DNA of 64,000 bases. Origin: Aestuariibius violaceus (GTDB lineage Bacteria > Pseudomonadota > Alphaproteobacteria > Rhodobacterales > Rhodobacteraceae). The stretch lies in the NCBI RefSeq assembly GCF_040779325.2, contig NZ_JBFONT020000004.1, forward strand, positions 1 through 64,000, given 5' to 3'. The stretch's first letter is position 1; each line of letters opens with the position of its first letter. A program made the position numbers and the translations under genes. The notes beneath the pieces are model-generated. The model was not told the origin of the DNA. It saw only the letters and a program-made list of their open reading frames with translations, and did no database searches. Of this stretch, positions 1-7,927 are shown piece after piece.

Positions 1-1
1 T

Positions 2-490
2 CCCTCCCTGACCCCGGCCCCACCCAGCTCTACCCGCCCACTGCCCGATGAGGCCCCGGAAGTCACAGCACCCACGGCCCAGCCGGCCGCCAATACACCC
101 GCCTCGCCGCAACTCGGCGACCAGCGCACCGCAGAGCCCAGCTCGACCTTCATCCGCCCCGTCGAAGGCCGGATCATCCGCGCCTACGCGCCGGGCCGGA
201 ACGAAGGCATCGATATCGGCGTGCCGGCCGGCACCGCCGTCCGTGCCGCAGGCGCCGGTCAGGTCGCGGCCGTCACGCAGGATACGAACGGCGTGACGAT
301 CCTCGTCATCCGCCACGCGAACGACCTGCTGACGGTCTACACGAATATCGACGGGCTCAGCGTCTCCCGCGGCGACACCGTCACCCGCGGCCAGTCCATC
401 GCCCGCGTCCGCGCCAGCGACCCGCCCTTCCTCCATTTCGAAGTCCGCCGCGGCCTCGAAAGCGTCGACCCGGAGGATTTCCTGCCCTGA
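2..490 (+). CDS. NlpD/EnvC-like LytM (M23) protein, 3' part
   Basis: The frame is open from the left edge, so the 5' end is missing; 162 residues are visible. A Pro/Ala/Thr-rich linker is followed from about residue 50 by an M23/LytM fold ending in LHFEVRRG and DPEDFLP. In active M23 enzymes zinc is held by HxxxD and HxH. Here the first site reads NEGID (His replaced by Asn, about residue 67) and the second reads FLH instead of HLH, so catalysis looks lost. That pattern is typical of NlpD/EnvC proteins, which activate periplasmic amidases at the septum rather than cut peptidoglycan. The missing N-terminus would be expected to carry a lipoprotein signal and LysM. The family is clear; the amidase-activator role is inferred. 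Confidence 0.8.
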   Translation, partial: PSLTPAPPSSTRPLPDEAPEVTAPTAQPAANTPASPQLGDQRTAEPSSTFIRPVEGRIIRAYAPGRNEGIDIGVPAGTAVRAAGAGQVAAVTQDTNGVTILVIRHANDLLTVYTNIDGLSVSRGDTVTRGQSIARVRASDPPFLHFEVRRGLESVDPEDFLP

Positions 491-641
491 GACCGGGCCG
501 ATCTTCCGAGCCACGTCATCCTCGGGCTCGACCCGAGGATCTCCCGCCCCAAAGAGACCCCCGGTCAAGCCGGGGATGACACCAGAAGCTGCTGGTAGGG
601 CGGGGTTCACCCCGTCGGAACAGTCAGACACCCTGCAAACC

Positions 642-715
642 GCCAAATATTTGTCCCGCCCGGCGGCACCGCCGGGCAGCGCGCGACCCGCCCCCCCCAC
701 GGGGCGGGCGCTGCC
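642..715. repeat. Copy of a GC-rich intergenic inverted-repeat element
   Basis: This lies in the 260-base gap after the nlpD-like gene. The stretch GCCAAAT...GTCCCGCCCGGCGGCACCGCC matches, on the other strand, the right half of the elements at 57550-57702 and 63669-63816. It contains the strong hairpin CCCGGCGG-CA-CCGCCGGG. Next to it is a second GC-rich inverted pair, CCCGCC...GGCGGG. No T-run follows, so a simple intrinsic terminator is not supported. It is probably a REP-like dispersed repeat. No other feature was seen between 491 and 750. Confidence 0.5.
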
Positions 716-750
716 CTCTTCACTCGCGCATCATCCCGCCCCAGATCGGG

Positions 751-1407
751 CTATGCACACCCGTCCAGCCACACATCCGACGGCCCCAATGGCGCGCAGG
801 CACCCTCCAGCATCCGCGCAATCCGATCCACGCGAATGCCAAGCTCTGCATCCTCGGCACGCAGATGATAGACCCCGGGCGCGATCATCACGGCGACAAG
901 CGACAGGAACTGTCCGTCGGCGATGTCTGCCACCGAGGCCCCATAGACCGCCTCGCTCGCCCCGTAAAATCCCGTCATCCAGCCGTCCGGTCCGCGCCCC
1001 ATCTCGACGGTATCGAGAAAAAGCGCAAAAATCTGCTCCTTCGACAGCTCCCGCTCAAGGCCCATCGCAAAGCCCGTTTGCCGGATCTTCCCGACACCGG
1101 GCCGGAAGGCGTCGAACCCAAGCCGCTTGGCCAGCGACTGCGTCATCGTCGTGATCCCCGCCCCCGGTGTCGTCAGATCGACCCCGGCGTGGTCGGCAAA
1201 TCCCGGATCCTGAACGGCCAGAAGCATCTCCGCCCGGCCCTCTCCCAGACCCGCGGCGCCAAGCCCCCCGGCAATCAGCGCATCGGCCCGCTCCCGAAAG
1301 GCATCGCCATCGGATCGGGCATCGAGATAGCCGTCGCCGAAATAGGCCACGGCCGCCCCGACAAGGACAAATGCCAGCGACAGCAAATAGATGACGATCT
1401 TGCGCAT
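751..1407 (-). CDS. Degenerate GT51-family peptidoglycan transglycosylase-like protein
   Basis: 218 residues from ATG 1407, which has GGAG 6 bases upstream; the longer in-frame N-terminus (to 1470) has no better signal. An N-terminal membrane segment (MRKIVIYLLSLAFVLVGAAV) anchors a single domain with the order of GT51 motifs: LLAVQDPGF, GAGITTMTQSLAKRLG, and LERELSKEQIFALFLDTVEMG. GT51 enzymes polymerise lipid II. Their catalytic Glu lies in the EDxxF motif; here it reads QDPGF, so Glu is Gln. The protein is also shorter than a full monofunctional transglycosylase. It may be inactive, regulatory or structural in cell-wall synthesis. The fold assignment is good; activity is doubtful. Confidence 0.7.
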   Translation of the reverse strand: MRKIVIYLLSLAFVLVGAAVAYFGDGYLDARSDGDAFRERADALIAGGLGAAGLGEGRAEMLLAVQDPGFADHAGVDLTTPGAGITTMTQSLAKRLGFDAFRPGVGKIRQTGFAMGLERELSKEQIFALFLDTVEMGRGPDGWMTGFYGASEAVYGASVADIADGQFLSLVAVMIAPGVYHLRAEDAELGIRVDRIARMLEGACAPLGPSDVWLDGCA

Positions 1408-1516
1408 CAGGATCTCCGAAGACGTGGCAAGGGATGCCGCAATCCTTTCCGAAGGCCTCTCCCGAGACAAGACCGATGCGGAAGGCGGGGCGCGTCAGAC
1501 CGCCCCGCGCCCCGCG

Positions 1517-2524
1517 TCACAGACCAAGAAATGCCGCGACCCGGTCGACGATCTCGTCGTGGACCTCCGCGCGATCCACCCCGGCCGGATCGGTGCAGAC
1601 GGGATCATCCTGCTCCTCCGCCAGGATCGCGACCCCAGCCGGGGTGCACCGGGCCAGAAAGGTCATATGGCTCGCCGGGCTCACGACCTCATAGGTGACG
1701 TCATCCAGCTCTTCGGCAAGCCCGCTCCCCTCGGTGCTCATATCCGCCGTCGCAGACCGGGCGTCCTCCCCAAGGTTCATCAGCATCACCGGCACCTCGA
1801 CCCCGGCAACGCTCCCGGGCGTGGCAACATAGGTAAAGGCCGGGTCAACCGCGATCACCCGTCCTATCCGGACGTCCCGCATCCCGGCCGAAAACCCCTC
1901 CGGCAGCGCCGCAAGATCCACCCCGCCCTTGCGGAGGAAGATGCAATCCTCGCCCCCGCGCGCTTCGCAGAACGCGCCATAGGCCGCCCCGTCGAAGCGC
2001 ACCCCACCCAGGTTCAGCGCCGTGGCCCCGCCAAGCGAGAACCCCAGAACCGCCACCCGCTCCGGATCGACGAACGGCGCAAAGGCCGGATCCGCCAGCA
2101 CCTGGTCAAGCGCAGCCGACAGATCCGCCGCACGCTCGTCCAACCGCACGCTGCGCCGGGGCGAGGAATCGCCCGACGTGCTGCCCGGATGGTTCACCGC
2201 CAGAACGACCGCACCGCGCAAGGCCAGTTCGGACGACAGCCATCCCAGCCCGTCCATGTTCCCGCCAGAACCGTGAGAGATCAGCACCAGCGGATGCCGT
2301 CCCTCGGCGATCGCCGCCCCGACATAGGCGGACGTGCCCTGAAAGACCGGCCCGTCCCCCACCCGGCCGCGGTAGGTCGGTATCCCCACCGGATACCAGA
2401 CCGAACCCGCCACCGGCGCGGGCCGGTGCGCGGCATGAACCGTCAGCCTGTCATAACCCGCAATCTCCTCGGCCCCGGCCGCGCCAGCCAAGCCGATCAA
2501 AGCCGCCATAATCACCTGTCGCAT
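1517..2524 (-). CDS. Secreted alpha/beta hydrolase (dienelactone hydrolase / PAF-acetylhydrolase-like)
   Basis: 335 residues. A Sec signal peptide ends near AGAAGAEE. The core shows the oxyanion-side motif LISHGSGGNMDG (about residues 81-92) and the nucleophile elbow GFSLGG with Ser163; a late SHMTF supplies a plausible catalytic His. This is the layout of bacterial lipoprotein/platelet-activating-factor-acetylhydrolase-like esterases acting in the periplasm. Substrate unknown. It is divergent from the AraC-type regulator at 2636, with about 110 bases between the start codons, so regulation by that protein is likely but unproven. Confidence 0.75.
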   Translation of the reverse strand: MRQVIMAALIGLAGAAGAEEIAGYDRLTVHAAHRPAPVAGSVWYPVGIPTYRGRVGDGPVFQGTSAYVGAAIAEGRHPLVLISHGSGGNMDGLGWLSSELALRGAVVLAVNHPGSTSGDSSPRRSVRLDERAADLSAALDQVLADPAFAPFVDPERVAVLGFSLGGATALNLGGVRFDGAAYGAFCEARGGEDCIFLRKGGVDLAALPEGFSAGMRDVRIGRVIAVDPAFTYVATPGSVAGVEVPVMLMNLGEDARSATADMSTEGSGLAEELDDVTYEVVSPASHMTFLARCTPAGVAILAEEQDDPVCTDPAGVDRAEVHDEIVDRVAAFLGL

Positions 2525-2635
2525 CGCATCCTCCGTATGTGTCGATGCATCATTCCTGCTGCGACCCGTGCCGTTCCGGAGACCTAAAACCGGTTCCAGG
2601 TCGTGCGGATCCGGTTTTCGTCCTACCCAAAGGCC

Positions 2636-3643
2636 ATGGACAGCCAGATCCCCACTCTTCCCCTGCCGCTTGTGGTGTCACTGATCCTCGCAGCACTCGC
2701 GCTCCGCCTCGCACGCGCAGAGGAAAAGCCCGCCCTGATGCCTGCCCTCCTCGCTGCCTGCGCGCTCCAGGGCCTCACTGTCTCACTTGTCCAGCATTAC
2801 GGCCTGACCGCGCTTCGCCCCCTGCAGCCGGTCACGGCAACGGCAATCCCGCCGCTCGCCTGGATCGCCTTCCAATCCGCCGCCCGCCGCGCGCCCCGGC
2901 GATCCGATGCGCTTCACGCGGCCGGGCCGCTCTTCACCGCCTTCTGCCTGCTCTTCGCCCCGGCGACGCTCGACATCGTCGTGAGCAGCCTCTTCGCAGG
3001 CTACAGCGCCGCGATCCTCATCGCCCTGTGGACAACGCCCGAGACGTTGCCCCGCACCCGGCTCGACGGCGGCACGATCCCGCGCCGCATCTGGATCGCG
3101 ATCGCCGCGGCGCTCTTCGGCTCGGCCGTCGGCGATGGCCTGATTGCAGCGGCGATCGCAACAGACCGCGCCGACCTCGTCCCTTGGATCTTCGGCACCT
3201 TCTCGTCGCTGGCACTGCTGGCCATCGGCACGCTCAGCCTGTCCGACACGTTGACAACGCCCGACAGCGCAGAGCCGCCGCAGGATCCGTCCCGCGACGA
3301 CGCTGATCTGCTCGACCGGCTCGAAAGCCTGATGACCGCCGATCGCCTCTACCTCGACCCCGACCTTACGCTGTCCCGCCTCGCCCGCCGCCTTGGCGTA
3401 CCGGTCAAGACGCTCTCCGCCGCGATCAACCGTAGTACCGGACAGAACGTGTCGCGCTACATCAACGCCCGCCGCATCGCCCATGCCTGCGAGCGGCTCA
3501 CCGCAGGCGACAGCGTGACCACCGCGATGTTCGAAAGCGGCTTCAACACCAAGTCCAATTTCAATCGGGAATTCGCCCGCGTCACGGGCCAGACACCGTC
3601 TAGCTGGAAAGCCGCACGCCCCGCCGCCCCGCCAGATCGGTAA
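2636..3643 (+). CDS. AraC-family transcriptional regulator with N-terminal membrane domain
   Basis: 335 residues from ATG 2636, preceded by AAAGG; an in-frame start at 2603 lacks a ribosome site. Several hydrophobic segments (LPLVVSLILAALALRLA and later ones to about residue 210) form a membrane sensor-like half. The C-terminal 100 residues hold two helix-turn-helix motifs: LTLSRLARRLGVPVKTLSAAINR and TTAMFESGFNTKSNFNREFARVTGQTPSSWK, the latter being the classical AraC signature. It shares a promoter region with the divergent hydrolase gene, its most likely target. Its 3' end overlaps the end of the DUF815 gene by 44 bases, tail to tail. Signal unknown. Confidence 0.85.
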   Translation: MDSQIPTLPLPLVVSLILAALALRLARAEEKPALMPALLAACALQGLTVSLVQHYGLTALRPLQPVTATAIPPLAWIAFQSAARRAPRRSDALHAAGPLFTAFCLLFAPATLDIVVSSLFAGYSAAILIALWTTPETLPRTRLDGGTIPRRIWIAIAAALFGSAVGDGLIAAAIATDRADLVPWIFGTFSSLALLAIGTLSLSDTLTTPDSAEPPQDPSRDDADLLDRLESLMTADRLYLDPDLTLSRLARRLGVPVKTLSAAINRSTGQNVSRYINARRIAHACERLTAGDSVTTAMFESGFNTKSNFNREFARVTGQTPSSWKAARPAAPPDR

Positions 3644-4466
3644 AGAACTGCCATGCGACGCGCCCCGACCGGCTGCCCCGGGTCGCCTGCCACTCGATCG
3701 CCTCGGCCCGCAGATCCTCGTCGGAAATCTCCACCCCGTAGGCATCGCAATAGCCGCGGATCATCTCCAGATACGCGTCCTGATCGCAGGCATGAAATCC
3801 CAGCCACAGCCCGAACCGGTCGGAGAGCGAGACCTTCTCCTCCACCGCCTCGGACGGGTTGATGGCCGAGCCGCGCTCGTTCTCGATCATGTCCCGCGGC
3901 ATCAGATGCCGCCGGTTCGACGTCGCATACAGCACCACATTCTCGGGTCGCCCCTCGATGCCGCCATCCAGCACCGCCTTCAGCGATTTGTAATGCGCAT
4001 CGTCCTGGGAGAAGCTCAGATCGTCGCAGAACAGCACGAACCGCTCCGCCCGCCCGCGCAGCATCGCCAGACACCGCCCGATCGACGGCAGATCCTCCCG
4101 ATGCACCTCGACCAGCTTCAGCCCCGTCCCGGCCAACCGCCCATGCACCGCCTTGACGAGCGAGGATTTCCCCATCCCCCGCGCGCCCCAAAGCAGCGCG
4201 TTGTTCGCGGGCAATCCCTTCGCAAAGCGCTCCGTGTTGCCGAACAACGTATCCCGCGCCCGGTCGATCCCAACAAGCAGGTCAAGCGCGACCCGGTTGA
4301 CCTCCGCAACGGGTTCCAGCCGGTCCGGCTCCACATGCCAGACGAACGCCTCGGCCTCGAAGGCCGGCGCGACCACCGGCGCCGGGCTGATCCGCTCCAG
4401 CGCCTCTGCGATCCGCTCCAACGGCCCGGCTACCTCGTCCCCGGGCCAGGTGATGGCGCGCGTCAC
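3600..4466 (-). CDS. DUF815 family P-loop ATPase
   Basis: 288 residues from GTG 4466. That GTG overlaps the tatC stop (GTGA) and sits behind GAGGAGGAGG, so it is preferred to upstream in-frame codons. Walker A is GARGMGKSS (about residue 94). A Walker B-like stretch is RFVLFCDDLSF, followed by a sensor-like YATSNRRHLMPRD. The C-terminal half contains SLSDRFGLWLGF, a conserved DUF815 block. The family is AAA-like and of unknown function. It is translationally coupled to tatC and so co-transcribed with the Tat genes; a role in Tat export is possible but not shown. Confidence 0.85.
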   Translation of the reverse strand: MTRAITWPGDEVAGPLERIAEALERISPAPVVAPAFEAEAFVWHVEPDRLEPVAEVNRVALDLLVGIDRARDTLFGNTERFAKGLPANNALLWGARGMGKSSLVKAVHGRLAGTGLKLVEVHREDLPSIGRCLAMLRGRAERFVLFCDDLSFSQDDAHYKSLKAVLDGGIEGRPENVVLYATSNRRHLMPRDMIENERGSAINPSEAVEEKVSLSDRFGLWLGFHACDQDAYLEMIRGYCDAYGVEISDEDLRAEAIEWQATRGSRSGRVAWQFFTDLAGRRGVRLSS

Positions 4467-5332
4467 GCCTCCTCCTCCAGCTCGTCCTCCCAAAGCCCGT
4501 CGGCCTTCAGACGCTTCATACGCTCATATTCCACCCAGCGAACCAGCTGGATCGACACCTCGTAGAGGCCGTAAACCACGACGAAGAGGATGACCTGCGT
4601 GATCACATCCGGCGGCGTCACCAACGCGGCCATGACAAGGATACCGACGACCGCATATTTGCGAACACCGCGCAGCCCCTCGGCGCTCACCAGACCGGCC
4701 TTGCCCATCAGCGTCAGCAGCACCGGCAGCTGGAAACACAGACCGAACGCGAAGATGAACTTCAGCGTCAGGTCCAGCGACTCGCGCACCGAGCCCAGAA
4801 AGACCGTTCGCAGATCCTCGTTCTCGATCTCGCCCACCGGCGTCTCACCGGCCAGGATCGCCGTCAAAGCCGGGATCGCATCGGAAAACCCGATGAAGAA
4901 ATTCATCGCCAGAGGCGTGACCACGTAATGGGCAAAGGACGCCCCCAGAAGGAACAGCACCGGCGAGGCGATGACGAAAGGCAGAAACGCGTTCTTCTCT
5001 GACCGGTAGAGCCCGGGCGCCACGAACCGCCACATCTGATGCGCGATCACAGGAAATGCCAAAGCGAAGCCGCCGATGAAGGAAATACGGATCAAAACGA
5101 AGAACTTCTCCTGCGGCGCCGTAAAGATCAGCCGCGGATCCTCCCCCCGGGCCAGCAGGACATCCGCGATCGGCGCGGCCAGGAAATTCAGGATCGGCTC
5201 GGCCACCGTGAAACACAGCACCATACCCACGAGAAACGCCATGACCGACCGGATCAGCCGCGTCCTCAGCTCCGCCAGATGTTCGATCAGCGGGGCGGCG
5301 CTGTCCTCGATATCGTCTTCGGCTTGGCTCAT
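4463..5332 (-). CDS. tatC: Sec-independent protein translocase TatC
   Basis: 289 residues with about six transmembrane segments, close to the usual TatC length plus a C-terminal acidic tail. The cytoplasmic N-terminus has the conserved LIEHLAELRTRLIRS motif, and FRFVAPGLYRSEK-type sequence appears as MWRFVAPGLYRSEKNAF in the first periplasmic/cytoplasmic region. With TatB it forms the receptor for twin-arginine signal peptides and exports folded, often cofactor-loaded proteins. It overlaps tatB by ATGA at its start and the DUF815 gene by GTGA at its end. Confidence 0.97.
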   Translation of the reverse strand: MSQAEDDIEDSAAPLIEHLAELRTRLIRSVMAFLVGMVLCFTVAEPILNFLAAPIADVLLARGEDPRLIFTAPQEKFFVLIRISFIGGFALAFPVIAHQMWRFVAPGLYRSEKNAFLPFVIASPVLFLLGASFAHYVVTPLAMNFFIGFSDAIPALTAILAGETPVGEIENEDLRTVFLGSVRESLDLTLKFIFAFGLCFQLPVLLTLMGKAGLVSAEGLRGVRKYAVVGILVMAALVTPPDVITQVILFVVVYGLYEVSIQLVRWVEYERMKRLKADGLWEDELEEEA

Positions 5333-5796
5333 GCCTCGTCCTTCCTGACCGGCGCGGGCTCGACCGCGGGCGCGGGAACCTCCCCTTCAGGCAAAGGCGC
5401 GTTCGGCGCACGCGCGCCCTCGGCCAGTTCCGCCTCCTTCGCCAGCCGCGCCTCGGCCATCTCAGCGGATTTCTTGCGGATCGCCTCGGCCTGTTCCTTG
5501 CGCTTCTCGCTCAGCGCCTGCGTCTCCGGCCCCATCGCCAGGTCGGTCGCCTCCTTCACCTTGTCCATCCCGAATTTCGACGGATTGGTCGCCGCCCGGA
5601 ACGTCTCGGTCACGTCCTTCACCCCCGCCTCGTCAGCCGCCGCGTTCATCGCGTTCGAGAACTCGCGCGCCATCCGCCGGGCCTTGCCCATGAACTGACC
5701 GACCGTCCGGAACATCCCCGGCAGGTCCTTCGGCCCCACCACGATCAGCGCCACGATGGCGATCAGGAGGAGCTCCGTTCCCCCGATGTCGAACAA
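5329..5796 (-). CDS. tatB: Sec-independent protein translocase TatB
   Basis: 155 residues: a short N-terminal transmembrane helix (GTELLLIAIVALIVVGPKDL), the conserved GP hinge, an amphipathic helix (GMFRTVGQFMGKARRMAREF) and a long charged C-terminal tail rich in Glu, Lys and Ala. The Glu in the early helix and the GPKDLP sequence separate TatB from TatA. It works with TatC in binding Tat substrates. It overlaps tatC by 4 bases, and tatA ends 3 bases before it. Confidence 0.95.
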   Translation of the reverse strand: MFDIGGTELLLIAIVALIVVGPKDLPGMFRTVGQFMGKARRMAREFSNAMNAAADEAGVKDVTETFRAATNPSKFGMDKVKEATDLAMGPETQALSEKRKEQAEAIRKKSAEMAEARLAKEAELAEGARAPNAPLPEGEVPAPAVEPAPVRKDEA

Positions 5797-5799
5797 GGC

Positions 5800-6036
5800 T
5801 TAGACGTTCCGCTTGTCGGCGTCGGCCGTCTCTGCCTCTTCCGCCGGGGTCACATCGCGCGCGGCGGTCGAGGAGGCATCGTCGATCTCCTTGTTGCCGT
5901 CCGACACGCCCTTCTTGAACGCCGTTATCCCCTTGCCGACCTCACCCATCAGCGAGCTGATCTTGCCGCGCCCGAAAAGCACCAGCACGACCACCGCGAT
6001 GAGCAGAAGGCCAGGAAGGCCGATATTGTTGAGCAT
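5800..6036 (-). CDS. tatA: Sec-independent protein translocase TatA
   Basis: 78 residues: an N-terminal transmembrane helix (GLPGLLLIAVVVLVLFGRGK), the FGRGKI hinge typical of TatA, then an amphipathic helix (SLMGEVGKGITAFKKGVSDG) and an acidic tail. TatA oligomers form or weaken the membrane path for folded substrates. It is the first gene of a tatA-tatB-tatC-DUF815 unit, with TatB starting 3 bases after its stop. Confidence 0.96.
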   Translation of the reverse strand: MLNNIGLPGLLLIAVVVLVLFGRGKISSLMGEVGKGITAFKKGVSDGNKEIDDASSTAARDVTPAEEAETADADKRNV

Positions 6037-6075
6037 TTCTTTGTTCCTTCGATTACCTCAGATGTCCGTCAAAGG

Positions 6076-6273
6076 TTATTTGATGCCGCGGCTCCGTGCC
6101 GCCTGCTCCTGCAGAACCGTAAGTATGATCCCCGCGAGGATCGGCGTGAATAACAGCGAAATGAAGAACCAGAGAGGCCCACTTCGCTCATCCCGCTGCG
6201 CGTAGAAACCAACCAAGGCACAAAGCCCTAGCCAAACCAATGGTGCGGCGGTCGCGTAGATCTCACCTATCAT
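6076..6273 (-). CDS. Small two-helix membrane protein, unknown
   Basis: 65 residues with two predicted membrane helices (AAPLVWLGLCALVGFYAQ and GPLWFFISLLFTPILAGIILTVL) joined by a short charged loop (RDERSG). The end is basic. It lies 39 bases upstream of tatA on the same strand and may be in its transcript. Its ATG overlaps the TGA of a 33-codon upstream frame (6273-6374). I recognise no family. A Tat-related function would be a guess. Confidence 0.6.
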   Translation of the reverse strand: MIGEIYATAAPLVWLGLCALVGFYAQRDERSGPLWFFISLLFTPILAGIILTVLQEQAARSRGIK

Positions 6274-6374
6274 CAGCGTCTCCCCTCGGCGACATACCGT
6301 CTATAGCCCGCAAGATATCCCGAGTGCCGTAGATACGCGCTCACCGGCCCGGAGGGAAGGCCGAAGCCGGTCAC
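6273..6374 (-). CDS. Possible 33-residue ORF coupled to the next gene
   Basis: A GTG-started frame ending in TGA whose last base is the A of the ATG at 6273 (TGATG). The product would be basic and Tyr/Gly-rich (ends AGYRRYVAEGRR). The overlap is the only support; the frame can be extended upstream without a better start, and composition is not decisive. It may simply be a leader. The remaining bases to 6502 show nothing else. Confidence 0.22.
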   Translation of the reverse strand: MTGFGLPSGPVSAYLRHSGYLAGYRRYVAEGRR

Positions 6375-6502
6375 AATCCCCCCGCGCCGCGCCAAATCGC
6401 CCCGATCCGTCCCGTCCTGCATCCAACTGACAGGTCTGTGGCAGTTGGGGGTCGCTATCGAGGAACCACACACCGCGAATCACTCCACCGAAAGGCTCCT
6501 CC

Positions 6503-6817
6503 ATGACCTCATCACCTAGCGCCGTCGCCGAAATCGTCACCTTCCGCATCACCGACGACGTCAGCCCGGACGCCTTCACCGAAGCCGCCGCCGAAACCCG
6601 TGCCTTCGTCGAGGCCGCGCCAGGTTTCCTCGCCCGCACCCTGACGCAAGGTGAGGACGGCACCTGGACCGACTATGTCCTCTGGGCCTCGATGGACGAC
6701 GCCAAGGCGGCCGCCGCCACGATCGGCAGCCATCCCTCGACCCAGACCTTCATCAAGGCCATCGCCCCCGGCAGCGTCGACATGCGCCACGAACACGTCC
6801 GCTGGCAGATGGTCTGA
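6503..6817 (+). CDS. Antibiotic biosynthesis monooxygenase-like (dimeric alpha/beta barrel) protein
   Basis: 104 residues, cytoplasmic. The pattern AEIVTFRITDDV (strand 1), an Ala/Glu-rich helix with FVEAAPGFLARTLTQ, DYVLWASMDDAKAAAATIGSHPSTQTF and a C-terminal strand HEHVRWQMV fits the ABM/ferredoxin-like fold. Members include small monooxygenases and heme-degrading proteins, but the active-site residues are too variable to assign a substrate. The WYL regulator starts 20 bases downstream, so the two are probably one transcription unit. Confidence 0.65.
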   Translation: MTSSPSAVAEIVTFRITDDVSPDAFTEAAAETRAFVEAAPGFLARTLTQGEDGTWTDYVLWASMDDAKAAAATIGSHPSTQTFIKAIAPGSVDMRHEHVRWQMV

Positions 6818-6837
6818 CGGCCGGCAACCGCGGGCCC

Positions 6838-7524
6838 ATGCGCCGCACCGACCGTCTCTTCGATCTGGTGACGATCCTGCGCGACGGGCGCCTCCACCGC
6901 GCCCGCGATCTGGCCGAGCGGGTCGAGGTCTCCCTCCGCACGATCTACCGCGACATGGAAACGCTCATGGCCTCCGGCATCCCCGTCGAAGGCGAACGCG
7001 GCGTCGGCTACCGCATGACGGCAGCAATCACCCTGCCGCCGCTCAACCTGACGCCCACCGAACTCGAGGCGCTGCATCTCGGCATGGCCGTCGTGGAAGA
7101 GGCCGCCGACAAGGACCTTCAGCGCGCCGCCCGGACCCTCGCGGCCAAGATCGACGCGGTGCTCCCCGAAACCCGCAAAGCCCCGGCCACCGGCTGGGGC
7201 TTCGCCATCTACCCCTTTGCCGACGCCGCCAAGGGCTTCACACACATGCCCCAGCTCCGCACCGGGATCCGCGCCCGCCAGAAGCTCCGCCTCACCTACA
7301 GAACGGACAGCGCGACCACGACCCGCACCATCCGCCCCCTGCAACTGGAATATTGGGGCCGCGTCTGGACCGTGACCTGCTGGTGCGAACTGCGCGATGA
7401 CTTCCGCGTCTTCCGCCCCGACCGGATCCAAACCCTCCAGCCGCTGTCAGAACATTTCGCCCCCGAACCGGGCAAGACAATCGAGGACTACGAGGCGCGC
7501 CTCGCCGCCTCCGACCCGGGATGA
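6838..7524 (+). CDS. YafY-type HTH-WYL transcriptional regulator
   Basis: 228 residues. The N-terminal HTH (RTDRLFDLVTILRDGRLHRARDLAERVEVSLRTIYRDMETL) matches the HTH_11/DeoR-like domain, and the C-terminal half (about 130-215) is a WYL domain, ending RVFRPDRIQTLQPL. WYL regulators bind nucleic-acid or nucleotide ligands and often act as repressors or activators of neighbouring genes. It follows the ABM-like gene by 20 bases. Its last 37 bases overlap the 3' end of the HxlR gene on the opposite strand. Confidence 0.85.
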   Translation: MRRTDRLFDLVTILRDGRLHRARDLAERVEVSLRTIYRDMETLMASGIPVEGERGVGYRMTAAITLPPLNLTPTELEALHLGMAVVEEAADKDLQRAARTLAAKIDAVLPETRKAPATGWGFAIYPFADAAKGFTHMPQLRTGIRARQKLRLTYRTDSATTTRTIRPLQLEYWGRVWTVTCWCELRDDFRVFRPDRIQTLQPLSEHFAPEPGKTIEDYEARLAASDPG

Positions 7525-7838
7525 GCCTCGCCCCATTCCGCCATCCCCTCCAGGATCGGCATCAGCGACCGGCCCATCTCCGTCAGCGAATACTCCACGT
7601 GGGGCGGCACCTGCGCCTTGACGTCCCGGTGCACGACCCCATCCGCCTCAAGCTGCCGCAAATGCTGGGTCAGCATCCGCTGGGTGACCTCCGGGATCAG
7701 GCGGCGCAACTCGTTGAACCGCCGGGGCCGCCCGGCGAGGTAATAAAGAACGATCGGCTTCCACCGCCCGCCCATCACCTGAACCGTCCGCGTCACAGGG
7801 CAGGTCTCCGTCTGGCAGATACGCTCTTTGGTATCCAT
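7488..7838 (-). CDS. HxlR-family transcriptional regulator
   Basis: 116 residues. CPVTRTVQVMGGRWKPIVLYYL followed by RRFNELRRLIPEVTQRMLTQHLRQLEADGVVHR is the HxlR winged-helix signature; a Cys near residue 14 is in the position used for redox or electrophile sensing in some members. It is divergent from the NmrA-like gene at 7928, the usual arrangement for a self-regulating HxlR repressor with an oxidoreductase target. Signal unknown. Confidence 0.88.
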   Translation of the reverse strand: MDTKERICQTETCPVTRTVQVMGGRWKPIVLYYLAGRPRRFNELRRLIPEVTQRMLTQHLRQLEADGVVHRDVKAQVPPHVEYSLTEMGRSLMPILEGMAEWGEAHPGSEAARRAS

Positions 7839-7927
7839 TTTGATACTACCTTACAAAATAGTGCGTACTTACGCAGTCGCATCCACTCTGCCATCCCTCT
7901 CCCAACCACACAATGATGGAGAGAGAT
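7839..7927. promoter_or_regulatory. Divergent promoter/operator region, HxlR and NmrA-like genes
   Basis: AT-richer than its surroundings. It contains GCGTACTTACGC (7863-7874, perfect 5-base arms) and, on the minus strand, two copies of a GTAAG(G)TA motif about 18 bases apart flanking an ATTTTG tract. Short inverted or repeated sites of this sort between an HxlR gene and its target are usual operators. The strong ribosome site GGAGAGAT before ATG 7928 fixes that start. Confidence 0.4.
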
